DNA of 64,000 nt from Streptomyces sp. CB02980. GTDB taxonomy: Bacteria; Actinomycetota; Actinomycetes; Streptomycetales; Streptomycetaceae. Where the stretch lies: NCBI RefSeq assembly GCF_014451325.2, contig NZ_JACSCH020000002.1, positions 186,001 through 250,000 of the forward strand, given 5' to 3'. This document shows positions 43,400 through 51,815 of the stretch, piece after piece. Positions within the stretch are counted from its first letter, which is position 1, and each line of letters opens with the position of its first letter. The notes under the pieces were generated by a model. It had not been told where the DNA came from. It was given only the letters and a program-made list of their open reading frames with translations, and did no database searches. The translations under genes were made by a program, and so were the position numbers.

Positions 43400-45226
43400 T
43401 TGTTTTCCCTCATATCCAGCCGGTTGAGAACGTCGGCCATGGCCGCCGCGGCGCTCGGTACGACCGTGGCGCTCGCCGCTCCCGCGGGATTCGCCCAGGC
43501 AGCACCGACCGACACGGAGCCCGTCGCGGCCCGTTCGGCGGGGGCGACGCAGAGCACCGCCACGACGACACCGGCAGCGGCTCCGGCCGCCTGGGCCGCG
43601 GGCACCCGCGCGTACCTGGTGATCACCGCCCCCGGCGGCACCTCGGCGGTCAGCGGCGCGGTCACGAGCAACGGCGGTTCGGTCTTCGCCGCCTATGACG
43701 CGATCGGCGTGATCGTGGCGCACTCGACGTCCGCGTCGTTCGCCTCGGCGATGCGCACCGTCGGCGGAGTCCAGCAGGTCGGGGCGACCCGCACCTCGGA
43801 CGTCCCGGCCGACGCCTACAACCCGGCGCTCCCGGCCAACCCGTCGCAGTCGACGACCACGCTCACGGAGTCGAACCGCTGGGACATGACGCAGATCAAG
43901 GCCGAGCAGGCCTGGGCGGTCACCACCGGCTCGGCGACGGTGAAGGTCGGTGTCCTCGACACCGGCGTCGACGACCAGCACCAGGACATCGCGCCCAACT
44001 TCAACGCCGCCGACTCGGCCTCCTGCGCCTACGGCAAGGCGGACACGCGCGCGGGTGCCTGGCGTGACGTCGGCACCCACGGCACGCACGTCGCGGGCAC
44101 GATCGCGGCCGCCAAGAACGGCAAGGGCGTCATCGGCGTCGCGCCGGGCGTGAAGGTCTCCTCCGTCCGCATCGCGGAGCCGACCAGCAGCCTGTTCTTC
44201 GCGGAGAACACGATCTGCGGCTTCATGTGGGCCGGTGACCACGGCTTCAAGGTCACCAACAACAGCTACTACACGGACCCGTGGCAGTTCAACTGCCCGG
44301 ACAACCTGGACCAGGCCGCCATCATCGAGGGTGTCCGCCGGGCGCAGGTGTACGCCGAGGGCAAGGGTTCGCTCCAGGTGGCCGCCGCCGGCAACTCCAA
44401 CTACGACCTGGCGAACAAGACGACCGACTCCGAGAGCCCCAACGACTCGACCCCGGTCACCCGCACCATCACCAACGCCTGCATCGACATCCCGACGGAG
44501 CTGCCGGGCGTCGTGACGGTCGCCTCGCAGGCCAGCGGCGGCGCCAAGGCCTCGTACTCGAACTTCGGCAACGGCGTGATCGACATCGCCGCGCCGGGCG
44601 GTGACGGTTCCACCCAGGTGTACTCGACGCTGCCGGGCGGCAAGTACGGCAACATGAGCGGCACCTCGATGGCCTCCCCGCACGTCGCGGGTGTCGCGGC
44701 GCTGATCGCGAGCACCAACCCGACGTTCACCCCGGCGCAGATCCGGGACCAGCTGGGCGTCCAGGCCACGGACCGCGCGTGCCCCTCGGACACCCGCTGC
44801 AAGGGCACCACGACCAAGAACGGCTTCTTCGGCGAGGGCGCTGTCGACGCCCTGAAGGCCGTCGGGGGCACCACCCCGCCGCCCGGCGCGTACTTCGAGA
44901 ACCTCACCGACGTGACGATCGCCGACAACGCGACGGTCGAGAGCCCGATCACGGTCAGCGGTGTGACGGGCAACGCCCCGGCCACGCTCAAGGTGGGCGT
45001 GGACGTCAAGCACACCTACATCGGCGACCTGAAGGTCGACCTGGTGGCTCCGGACGGCACCGTCTACACGGTCCACAACCGGACCGGCAGCGGCACGGAC
45101 AACATCGTCCAGACGTTCACGGTCAACGCCTCGGCGGAGGTCGCGAACGGGGTCTGGAAGCTCCGGGTGAACGACAACGCGAGCCAGGACACGGGCAAGA
45201 TCGACGCCTGGAACCTGACCTTCTGA
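43400..45226 (+). CDS. Secreted S8 subtilisin-like protease with P domain
   Basis: 608 residues from the TTG at 43400; GGAGG at 43390-43394 decides this start. The signal peptide ends near AAPAGFAQA (about 30-37). An inhibitor-like propeptide (AYLVITAPGGTSAVSGAVTSNGG) is followed by the S8 domain: Asp in VGVLDTGVDD (about 187), His in GTHGTHVAGTI (about 230), oxyanion Asn in AAGNSN (about 332) and Ser in GTSMASPHVAGVAALI (about 422). Residues about 505-608 form a proprotein-convertase P domain (VKHTYIGDLKVDLVAPDGTVYTVHNRTG ... WKLRVNDNASQDTGKIDAWNLTF). An extracellular peptidase, followed by a strong terminator. Confidence 0.95.
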   Translation: MFSLISSRLRTSAMAAAALGTTVALAAPAGFAQAAPTDTEPVAARSAGATQSTATTTPAAAPAAWAAGTRAYLVITAPGGTSAVSGAVTSNGGSVFAAYDAIGVIVAHSTSASFASAMRTVGGVQQVGATRTSDVPADAYNPALPANPSQSTTTLTESNRWDMTQIKAEQAWAVTTGSATVKVGVLDTGVDDQHQDIAPNFNAADSASCAYGKADTRAGAWRDVGTHGTHVAGTIAAAKNGKGVIGVAPGVKVSSVRIAEPTSSLFFAENTICGFMWAGDHGFKVTNNSYYTDPWQFNCPDNLDQAAIIEGVRRAQVYAEGKGSLQVAAAGNSNYDLANKTTDSESPNDSTPVTRTITNACIDIPTELPGVVTVASQASGGAKASYSNFGNGVIDIAAPGGDGSTQVYSTLPGGKYGNMSGTSMASPHVAGVAALIASTNPTFTPAQIRDQLGVQATDRACPSDTRCKGTTTKNGFFGEGAVDALKAVGGTTPPPGAYFENLTDVTIADNATVESPITVSGVTGNAPATLKVGVDVKHTYIGDLKVDLVAPDGTVYTVHNRTGSGTDNIVQTFTVNASAEVANGVWKLRVNDNASQDTGKIDAWNLTF

Positions 45227-45259
45227 GCCAGGCCTTCTGACTGAGTGTGACCCCTCGAC

Positions 45260-45288
45260 GGGGCCGGAACCCACTGGGTTCCGGCCCC
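45260..45288 (+). terminator. Terminator after subtilase gene
   Basis: GGGGCCGGAACCC (45260-45272) and GGGTTCCGGCCCC (45276-45288) form a perfect 13-bp stem with a 3-nt loop, 34 bp after the stop. Confidence 0.88.
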
Positions 45289-45357
45289 GTTCGCATGCCC
45301 GCGGGAAAAAGTCCGTACCGGGGGGTAGGCCTGCCCGGGAGCCTTGCTATACGTTCC

Positions 45358-45387
45358 GTCTAACAAGCTTGCTAGACGCTCAGTCTA
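45358..45387. promoter_or_regulatory. Overlapping inverted repeats at diiron-oxygenase promoter
   Basis: GTCTAACAAGCTTGCTAGAC (45358-45377) is a 20-bp palindrome with one mismatched pair. It overlaps TAGAC-GCTCA-GTCTA (45373-45387), a second inverted repeat. These GTCTA half-sites are typical of TetR-family operators. No tetR gene adjoins, so the regulator is probably encoded elsewhere. Confidence 0.68.
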
Positions 45388-45431
45388 ATAAGAGCCCGAG
45401 CCGCCGATCGCGCGATCCAAGGAGCCGCACC

Positions 45432-46343
45432 ATGGCACACAGCACCGTTCGCCCGGAGAACGAGGGTCGGTACGACAGCTCCACGGCCGAGCGGCTGCTC
45501 CGGTCGGCCGCGAAGCTGTCGTACGACCCCGCCGTCGAGGTCGACTGGGACACGCCCCTCGACAAGGACTTCCACGGCCAGAGCCCCGAGTGGAACTCCC
45601 TCTACGGCACGGCCTACTGGAACGAGATGACCGAGGACCAGCGCAAGGAGCTGACCCGGCAGGAGACCGCCTCGGTCGCCAGCACCGGCATCTGGTTCGA
45701 GATGATCCTCCAGCAGATGGTGCTCCGCGACATCTACCGCATGGACCACACCGACCCCCGGTTCCAGTGGGCCCTCACCGAGATCGCCGACGAGTGCCGG
45801 CACTCGATCATGTTCGCCCGGGGCTCCCAGAAGCTCGGCGCGCCCGCGTACCGGCCCAGGCGGGCCGTCCTCGAACTCGGACGCTTCATGAAGACCGTCG
45901 GCTTCGGCGAGGCCGCGTACGCCGGAATCCTCGTCGCCGAGGAGGTCCTCGACGTCATGCAGCGCGACTGGATGCGCGACGAGCGGGTCGTGCCCTTCGT
46001 CCGCACCATCAGCAACATCCATGTCGTCGAGGAGTCCCGGCACATGAAGTTCGCCCGGGACGAGACGCGCCGAGCCCTCGCCCGCGCGAGCAGGGCCCGC
46101 CGGCACTTCCAGGCGCTCGTCGTCGCCATCGCCGCGTACTACATCATCACCAGCCTGGTGAACCCGGAGGTGTACGTGCGGGCCGGACTCGACCCCGAGC
46201 GGGCCCGCCGCGAGGCGGCCGCCAACGAGCACTACAAGGCACAACTGCGCGCCAGTTGCTCCGGACTGATGGAGTTCCTCGCCGACGTCGGGATGCTGAC
46301 CCGGCCCGCGCTCTTCTTCTACCAGCGCGCCCACCTCGTCTGA
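45432..46343 (+). CDS. AurF-like diiron oxygenase
   Basis: 303 residues from the ATG at 45432, with GGAG about 8 nt upstream. All-helical ferritin-like diiron protein of the AurF (p-aminobenzoate N-oxygenase) family. Candidate metal ligands fall in four helices: LTRQETASVAS (Glu about 78), EIADECRHSIMF (Glu 119, His 122), LVAEEVLDVMQ (Glu about 178) and HVVEESRHMKFARDE (Glu 200, His 203). A hydrophobic helix near residue 230 may associate with a membrane. It is followed 34 bp later by a ferredoxin/FAD reductase that can supply electrons. The substrate is unknown; an amine or fatty-acid-type oxidation is possible. Confidence 0.88.
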   Translation: MAHSTVRPENEGRYDSSTAERLLRSAAKLSYDPAVEVDWDTPLDKDFHGQSPEWNSLYGTAYWNEMTEDQRKELTRQETASVASTGIWFEMILQQMVLRDIYRMDHTDPRFQWALTEIADECRHSIMFARGSQKLGAPAYRPRRAVLELGRFMKTVGFGEAAYAGILVAEEVLDVMQRDWMRDERVVPFVRTISNIHVVEESRHMKFARDETRRALARASRARRHFQALVVAIAAYYIITSLVNPEVYVRAGLDPERARREAAANEHYKAQLRASCSGLMEFLADVGMLTRPALFFYQRAHLV

Positions 46344-46377
46344 CCCCTCCCGAGCCGAGCAGAGCAGAGCCGACGAC

Positions 46378-48036
46378 ATGACCTACGCGATCACCCAGAC
46401 CTGCTGCAACGACGCCACCTGCGTCGCCGTCTGCCCGGTCAACTGCATCCATCCGACGCCCGAGGAGCCGGACTTCGGCACCACGGAGATGCTGTACATC
46501 GACCCGAGGGCCTGCATCGACTGCGGGGCCTGCGCCGACGCCTGCCCCGTCGACGCGATCTTCCCTGCGGACCGGCTCACCGGACGGCTGCGGGAGTACG
46601 AGGCCGTCAACGCCGGGTACTACGCGGACCGGACGCCCGAACCGGCCCTCGCCTCGCCCAACTTCCACCCGTGGGGCGAGCCCACGTTCCCCCGCTCCCT
46701 GCCAGCCGACTTCGCCCCGCTGCGGATCGCGGTCGTCGGCACCGGCCCCGCGGGCATGTACGCCGCCGAGGACCTCCTTCTGCACACCAGCGCCGAGGTC
46801 ACCCTGATCGACCGGCTTCCGGTGGCCGGCGGGCTCCTGCGGTACGGCGTGGCGCCGGACCACCCGGCGACCAAGGGGGCCGGGGAGACCTTCGCCCGCT
46901 TCCACACCCACCCCCGGGTCCGAATGCGGCTCGGGGTGGAGATCGGCAAGGAGGTCACCGCCGAGGAACTCGCCGCGCACCACGACGCGGTGGTCTACGC
47001 GGTGGGCGCGCCCTCCGACCGGCGGCTCGGCATCCCCGGCGAGGACCTGCCGGGCAGTGTCTCGGCCACCTCCGTCGTCTCCTGGTACAACGCGCATCCC
47101 GAGACCGGCGCGGACGCCGTCCGGCTCACCGCCGAGCGGGTCGTGGTCGTCGGCAACGGCAACGTGGGGCTCGACGTCGCCCGGGTCCTCCTCACGGACC
47201 CCGACACCCTCGCCGGCACGGACATCGCCGACCACGCACTCGCCGCCCTGCGCGGCACCCGCGTGCGCGAGGTGGTGCTGCTCGGCCGCCGGGGCCCCGA
47301 GGACGCGGCGTACACCAGCCCCGAACTGCTCGCCCTGAAGCACCTCCCGGGCGTGGACCTGGTCGTCGACGACCGGGACCCGCGCACCGGCGCGAGCGTG
47401 GACGCGGCGGCGGACGGGGAGAAGGCCGCGCTGCTGCGGGACGTGACGCGGGAGACGGTGGACTGGACGCGGACCCCGGCACCGGACCGGCGCCGGATCG
47501 TGCTCCGCTTCCACTCCGCCCCCGTCGAGGCCGTCGGCACCGACGCCGTCCGCGCGGTCCGGGTCACGGAGGACGGATCGCCGTCCGGTACGGAGATCGA
47601 GGCGGGTCTCCTCGTCCGGGCGATCGGCTACCGGGGGGTCCCGCTGGCGGGGCTGCCCTTCGACGAGGCGACCGGCACGGTGTCGCACGAGGCGGGGCGG
47701 GTGGCCGGGCTGCCCGGCTGCTATGTCGTCGGCTGGATCAAGCGCGGGCCCACCGGCGGCATCGGGGCCAACCGGGCCTGCGCGGCGGAGACCGTCGGGA
47801 CGCTGCTGGCGGACGCGGTCGCCGGCGCACTGCCGAAGCCGACGGGCACGGCACAGGAGTTCCGCCGGCTGGCGCGGAGGCGCAGCCGCCATCTCGTCGA
47901 CGCGCGCGGTCTCGCGGCCATCGACCGGACCGAGCGGGCGAAGGGGCGGGACGCGGGTCGCCCGCGGGTCAAACTCGCCACGGTGCCGGAGCTCCTCGCG
48001 GCGGCGCGGGGCGGCCGCCTGCGCCTCAAAGTCTGA
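46378..48036 (+). CDS. Ferredoxin-fused ferredoxin/NADP reductase (FprB type)
   Basis: 552 residues from the ATG at 46378. The N-terminal ferredoxin (about 1-60) carries CCNDATCVAVCPVNCIHP and a classical [4Fe-4S] motif CIDCGACADACP. The rest is an adrenodoxin-reductase-like flavoprotein: FAD motif VVGTGPAGMYAAEDLL (about 121-136), GGLLRYGVAPDH, NADP motif VVVGNGNVGLDVARVLL (about 258-274), and the C-terminal GWIKRGPTGGIGANRACA. It moves electrons from NADPH through its own cluster, and its placement right behind the AurF-like gene marks it as that enzyme's dedicated redox partner. Confidence 0.93.
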   Translation: MTYAITQTCCNDATCVAVCPVNCIHPTPEEPDFGTTEMLYIDPRACIDCGACADACPVDAIFPADRLTGRLREYEAVNAGYYADRTPEPALASPNFHPWGEPTFPRSLPADFAPLRIAVVGTGPAGMYAAEDLLLHTSAEVTLIDRLPVAGGLLRYGVAPDHPATKGAGETFARFHTHPRVRMRLGVEIGKEVTAEELAAHHDAVVYAVGAPSDRRLGIPGEDLPGSVSATSVVSWYNAHPETGADAVRLTAERVVVVGNGNVGLDVARVLLTDPDTLAGTDIADHALAALRGTRVREVVLLGRRGPEDAAYTSPELLALKHLPGVDLVVDDRDPRTGASVDAAADGEKAALLRDVTRETVDWTRTPAPDRRRIVLRFHSAPVEAVGTDAVRAVRVTEDGSPSGTEIEAGLLVRAIGYRGVPLAGLPFDEATGTVSHEAGRVAGLPGCYVVGWIKRGPTGGIGANRACAAETVGTLLADAVAGALPKPTGTAQEFRRLARRRSRHLVDARGLAAIDRTERAKGRDAGRPRVKLATVPELLAAARGGRLRLKV

Positions 48037-48131
48037 AGGCCTGGGGACCTGGGGTCTGGGGTCTGTGGGAATGGAGGATCCGAGGGTCCGGCCCGGGACG
48101 GCGGGCCGGCGATCCACCGCGACGTGGGACG

Positions 48132-48710
48132 TCAGGCCACGAGGTGCAGGGCCTGACGGACCACGATCGCGTTGAGCCGGACGGCGAACGGCACGATGTC
48201 CGTCAGCTCCAGGGCGACGGCCCGCGCCTTCGGCAGCTCGACGGTCACGTCGACGCAGAAGGCCAGGGCGTACATGTGCTCCCCGGTCTCCTCGTCCTGC
48301 AGGGCGAAGAACAGGTCCCGGTAGAACCGGGTCCGCTCCCCCGACTCCTCGTAGAAGGAGAGACCGGGCTGTCCCTCCTGCGCGGCGAGGCCGGTGAAGG
48401 CCTGGACGAGCTCCCGCTCGACGGTGGCCCAGAACCCGGCCTCCGCGCACTCCGGCGGAAGCGCCTGCCGGACGGCCTCCTTGAGGGAGAGGACCATGAC
48501 CAGGACGGGGGCGTACTCCTGGAGCCCCCAGCCCCGCACCATCTTCACCACGGTGCTGTCCGGGACGGCCGCGGCGGCCTCCCGTATCGCCTCGAAGTCG
48601 AAGTTGACGGTCGCCGGCGCGATCGCCTCCTGGAACACCCGGTCGATGGACCGGGCCTGCGCGAGATGGTCCGGTCCCACCTCGACGACGGTCCTGAAAC
48701 TGGCGGCCAA
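48132..48710 (-). CDS. Conserved-looking hypothetical protein
   Basis: 192 residues from the TTG at 48710, which has GGAGGAG immediately upstream; a weaker GTG lies at 48761. Soluble, mixed alpha/beta by eye, with an internal GLSFYEESGERTRFYRDLFFALQDEETGEHMYALAFCVDVTVEL stretch in the C-terminal half and hydrophobic AVRLNAIVVRQALHLVA at the end. I recognise no domain. It converges on the FprB-type gene and is not obviously part of any operon. Confidence 0.75.
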   Translation of the reverse strand: MAASFRTVVEVGPDHLAQARSIDRVFQEAIAPATVNFDFEAIREAAAAVPDSTVVKMVRGWGLQEYAPVLVMVLSLKEAVRQALPPECAEAGFWATVERELVQAFTGLAAQEGQPGLSFYEESGERTRFYRDLFFALQDEETGEHMYALAFCVDVTVELPKARAVALELTDIVPFAVRLNAIVVRQALHLVA

Positions 48711-48827
48711 AGCTCCTCCTGCGTGATCTCGATGATCAGGAGGGGTCAGTATGCCGAGCACCCGCCCGTCGGAGCGGGCCGCGTCCGCCGTACGGACGGG
48801 CGGCTCGGGACCACCGGCAGAAGGGGC

Positions 48828-49667
48828 TCAGGACCGCTTGCGGGGCTTCCCGCCGGTCCTGCCCCGGCCGGAGCCTCCGGCGCCGCCGGGCTTGCGGGCC
48901 GTGGACTTGCCCGCCGTACGCGAACCGGCACCCGGCTTCCCGGACCGGGCGGGCTTGGCACCGGACTTCCGCTCCTTCTGGTCCTTCGGCTGCTTCTGGC
49001 CCTTCTGGGCCTCGGCGCGGCGGCCCCGGGTGCTGTTCACCGTGCGGCCGCGCACGATGCCGATGAACTCCTCCACCAGGTCGGGGGCCTCGTCCGCGGC
49101 GTGCCACGACAGGGCCACCCGTGACTGCGGGACCTCGGTCAGCGTCCGGTAGGTGAGGTCCTTGCGGTGGTGCAGCCGGGCGATCGACTGCGGCACGGCG
49201 AGCACGCCGACGCCCGCCGCGACCAGCTCGATCGCGTCGTCGGTCGTCGCGGGGCGCTCGTTCGCCGGGAGGCCGGGCGGCTGCTCCCAGCCGAGGGTGT
49301 CGTCGAGCGGGTGCAGGACGAGCTCCTCGGCGAGGTCCTCGACCGTGACCTCCTCCGCCGCCGCGAGCAGGTGGTCCTTGGGGATGACGACGACCGTCGT
49401 CTCCGTGTAGAGCGGAATGGCGCTCAGATCGTCCCGGTCGACGGGAAGCCGGACCAGACCGGCGTCGGCCGCGCCCTCCCTGAGGGCGCCGAAGGCCTCG
49501 GCGGGCGTCAGGGCGAGCAGCGTCAGGGGTACGTCGGGCAGGCGCTCGTTCCAGACCCGCACCCACTTCGAGGGCGTCACTCCGGGCACGTAGGCGAGCC
49601 TGAAGGAGGAAGGGGAGGAGGAGGGAGAAGAGGGGGAATCCGCGGGGGAAGCGTCCGAGCCTGTCAC
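48828..49667 (-). CDS. LysR effector domain without HTH, with basic C-terminal tail
   Basis: 279 residues from a GTG at 49667. A Ser/Pro-rich N-terminus (about 1-20) leads straight into a LysR-type substrate-binding domain (about 21-200: FRLAYVPGVTPSKWVRVWNERLPDVPLTLLALTPAEAFGALREGAADAGLVRL, VVVIPKDHLLAAAEEVTVEDLAEELVLHP, IELVAAGVGVLAVPQSIARLHHRKDLTYR). No helix-turn-helix precedes it. The C-terminal 75 residues are a Lys/Arg/Gly/Ala-rich tail with KPGGAGGSG-type repeats, like histone-like or nucleic-acid-binding tails. It is divergent from a DUF5997 gene. Possibly a ligand sensor that binds DNA or RNA unspecifically (inference). Confidence 0.85.
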   Translation of the reverse strand: MTGSDASPADSPSSPSSSPSSFRLAYVPGVTPSKWVRVWNERLPDVPLTLLALTPAEAFGALREGAADAGLVRLPVDRDDLSAIPLYTETTVVVIPKDHLLAAAEEVTVEDLAEELVLHPLDDTLGWEQPPGLPANERPATTDDAIELVAAGVGVLAVPQSIARLHHRKDLTYRTLTEVPQSRVALSWHAADEAPDLVEEFIGIVRGRTVNSTRGRRAEAQKGQKQPKDQKERKSGAKPARSGKPGAGSRTAGKSTARKPGGAGGSGRGRTGGKPRKRS

Positions 49668-49731
49668 CCCGCCAGGTTACCGGTAGCTGCCGTGGTCGGA
49701 AGTCGCCCGCACGCTCGATACCCTTGACACC

Positions 49732-50133
49732 ATGACGTCGCACCAGAGCACCCAGACGATGAAGCCCGCCACCGCGGCGAAGAAGCTGGGTGTGTACCTC
49801 GAGGCCACCCCCGCAGAGTTCCAGGAGGGTGTCGTCTCGCGCACCGAGCTGAACGAGCTCCAGGCCAATCCCCCGGCCTGGCTCCAGGAGCTCCGGAAGA
49901 ACGGTCCGCACCCCCGCCCCGTGGTCGCGCAGCGGCTCGGCATCTCCATCGCCGGTCTCGCCCGCGGCGGCATCACCGACCCGCTCACCACCGAGCAGAT
50001 CGAGGAGCTCCGGCAGGAGCTCCCCGAGTGGCTGCAGAAGGAGCGCGCCACCCAGGCGGACGTCCGCAAGGAGACCGTCCGCATCAAGGAGCGCGACGCG
50101 GAGCGCGCGGCGCGCCACCAGCAGGGCGCCTGA
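49732..50133 (+). CDS. DUF5997 protein
   Basis: 133 residues from the ATG at 49732. It reads MKPATAAKKLGVYLEATPAEFQEGVVSRTELNELQANPPAWLQELRKNGPHPRPVVAQRLGISIAGLARGGI after a 9-residue lead, and ends in a charged helix (LQKERATQADVRKETVRIKERDAERAARHQQ). This is the short actinobacterial DUF5997 family. The GISIAGLARGG segment could be a helix-turn-helix-like turn, but no function is established. It is divergent from the orphan LysR-effector gene 64 bp away and followed by a strong terminator. Confidence 0.88.
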   Translation: MTSHQSTQTMKPATAAKKLGVYLEATPAEFQEGVVSRTELNELQANPPAWLQELRKNGPHPRPVVAQRLGISIAGLARGGITDPLTTEQIEELRQELPEWLQKERATQADVRKETVRIKERDAERAARHQQGA

Positions 50134-50172
50134 TCGCTTCACCGCCCGACAGGGCACTTGATCGTTCACCGC

Positions 50173-50211
50173 CGGACCGGTCCCGATGGTTTCGCCGTCG
50201 GGACCGGTCCG
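50173..50211 (+). terminator. Terminator after DUF5997
   Basis: A perfect 14-bp stem CGGACCGGTCCCGA (50173-50186) / TCGGGACCGGTCCG (50198-50211) encloses an 11-nt loop. CCGTTT follows. Confidence 0.85.
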
Positions 50212-50289
50212 GTGCCGTTTCCCCACCGGGCCGGACGTGACCGGCCCCGACCGGTGTGGCGCACGCCCGGCCGCGGGAGTCATTCCCTC

Positions 50290-51231
50290 ATGAGTGACAC
50301 GAACACCGCGTCCGAGCCGCCGGTCGTCGTCGGCGTGGACGGGTCCGAGCACAGTCTCCGGGGCCTCGCATGGGCCCTGAGCGCCGCCGAGCACCTGGGA
50401 GCGCCGCTGGTCGTGGCCCATGTGCGCTCGGACGCCCTCCAGCTCGGCGCCGCCCGCATCGCCTCCCTCGGTCCGTCCCCCGAGCTTCCGGACGCGGTCA
50501 TGGCGGCCGTACGGACGGTCGTCGAGGAGCGCGGGCACGGCATGCCCGTGCAGTACGAGTCGCTCGACGGCTCCGTGACCGACGCCCTGCCGGCGGCGGC
50601 ACGGGGCGCGCGGCTCCTGGTGACCGGCTCCCGCGGGCGCGGCGGCTTCGCGAGCCTGCTGCTCGGCTCGACCAGCCGTACGCTCGCCGCGACGGCGCCC
50701 TGTCCGCTCGTCGTCGTCCCGCACGAGGCGCGTGCGGCCGCCCTGGAGGGCGGGGCGGAGGCGGGCCGGGTGCTGCTCGGGCTGCACCCGGAGGAGACTC
50801 CGGACGAGGTGGTGACCTTCGCGTTCGAGGCGGCGCACCACCGGGGCGTACCGCTGGAGGCCGTGACGGCCTTCCGGCTGCCGCCTCAGCCGGCCAGTCT
50901 CGTCGTGGCCCCCGCCCCGGCGCTCCAGGTGCCCCCGCCGCTGCCCCTCGCGGACGACGCGGAGGCGTTCGTACGGGAGGCGGAGCGGGAGCAGGAGGAA
51001 CGGCTGCGGCCCTTCGTCGCCCGCTGGCCGAAGGTCGAGCTGGTCCCGACGGTGGTGCCGGCGGATGCGGCGGGCCTCCTGGTGGAGGGCTCGCGGGACG
51101 CCGGTCTGGTGGTCGTGGGCCGGCACCACCGGCATCGGTTCGGCTCGCTGCTGATCGGCTCGGTCGCCCATGCCGTACTGCACCACGCGCACTGCCCGGT
51201 CGCGGTGGTTCCGCCCGTGCCCCCGGCCTGA
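50290..51231 (+). CDS. Tandem universal stress protein
   Basis: 313 residues from the ATG at 50290. Two Usp domains. The first (about 10-150) has VVVGVDGSEHSLRGLAWAL and the ATP-loop-like LLVTGSRGRGGFASLLLGSTSRTLAATAPCPLVVVP. The second (about 158-310) ends LVVVGRHHRHRFGSLLIGSVAHAVLHHAHCPVAVVP. The first loop keeps the G-x2-G-x9-G-S/T nucleotide pattern; the second is more diverged (GRHHRHRFG). Cytoplasmic stress-adaptation protein, with no dedicated operon partner. Confidence 0.93.
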   Translation: MSDTNTASEPPVVVGVDGSEHSLRGLAWALSAAEHLGAPLVVAHVRSDALQLGAARIASLGPSPELPDAVMAAVRTVVEERGHGMPVQYESLDGSVTDALPAAARGARLLVTGSRGRGGFASLLLGSTSRTLAATAPCPLVVVPHEARAAALEGGAEAGRVLLGLHPEETPDEVVTFAFEAAHHRGVPLEAVTAFRLPPQPASLVVAPAPALQVPPPLPLADDAEAFVREAEREQEERLRPFVARWPKVELVPTVVPADAAGLLVEGSRDAGLVVVGRHHRHRFGSLLIGSVAHAVLHHAHCPVAVVPPVPPA

Positions 51232-51299
51232 CGGGCCCGTCTCCGCCGGGTCCGTGACGCCGTTGTGGCGCGGGGAACGCTGCTGGTAGAAGGGGTGCC

Positions 51300-51800
51300 A
51301 TGAGTATCGCCGAAGGGGCCGCAGCCGCCCAGCGCAATGTCCAGCCGCCGCCCGCCCAGGCCTCGCTCGGCGCGGGGGTCGTGGTGACCGACGAGGCCGG
51401 CCGGGTGCTGCTGGGGCTGCATCGCTCCGGGGTGTGGGAGCTGCCGGGCGGGCAGGTCGAGCCGGGCGAGTCCGTGGAGGACGCGGCGGTCCGCGAGCTG
51501 GCCGAGGAGACGACGCTCGTCGCGGACGCCGCGGACGTGGAGGTCATCGGGCTGGTCCTGGACTCGATCACCTCCGCCCGGATGACCCGGATGACCGCCG
51601 CGACGGCGGTGCGGGGCTTCCGGGGCGTGCCCGCCGTGGCGGAGCCGGACAAGATCGAGCGCTGGGAGTGGACGGACCCCGACCGCCTGCCGGAGGCGCT
51701 GTTCCTGCCGTCCGCCCAGGTGCTGCGGATGTGGCGTCCTGAGCTGCCGCTGCCGGACGGACCGTTCCACCGCTACACGCTCGGCCGGCTGCCGGGCTGA
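51300..51800 (+). CDS. Nudix hydrolase
   Basis: 166 residues from the ATG at 51300. The Nudix box lies at about 50-72: GGQVEPGESVEDAAVRELAEETTL fits G-x5-E-x7-R-E-U-x-E-E-x-G-U except that the late glycine is threonine. The metal-binding REL-EE residues are intact, so hydrolysis of a nucleoside diphosphate derivative is plausible. The substrate is unknown. It lies 68 bp after the stress protein gene in the same direction. Confidence 0.9.
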   Translation: MSIAEGAAAAQRNVQPPPAQASLGAGVVVTDEAGRVLLGLHRSGVWELPGGQVEPGESVEDAAVRELAEETTLVADAADVEVIGLVLDSITSARMTRMTAATAVRGFRGVPAVAEPDKIERWEWTDPDRLPEALFLPSAQVLRMWRPELPLPDGPFHRYTLGRLPG

Positions 51801-51815
51801 CCCGCTCCGGCTCGG

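Noticed and set aside
45432..48036. Part of an antibiotic biosynthetic cluster because of the AurF-like enzyme
   Set aside because: No PKS, NRPS, shikimate or tailoring genes nearby; flanked by a subtilase and unrelated genes.
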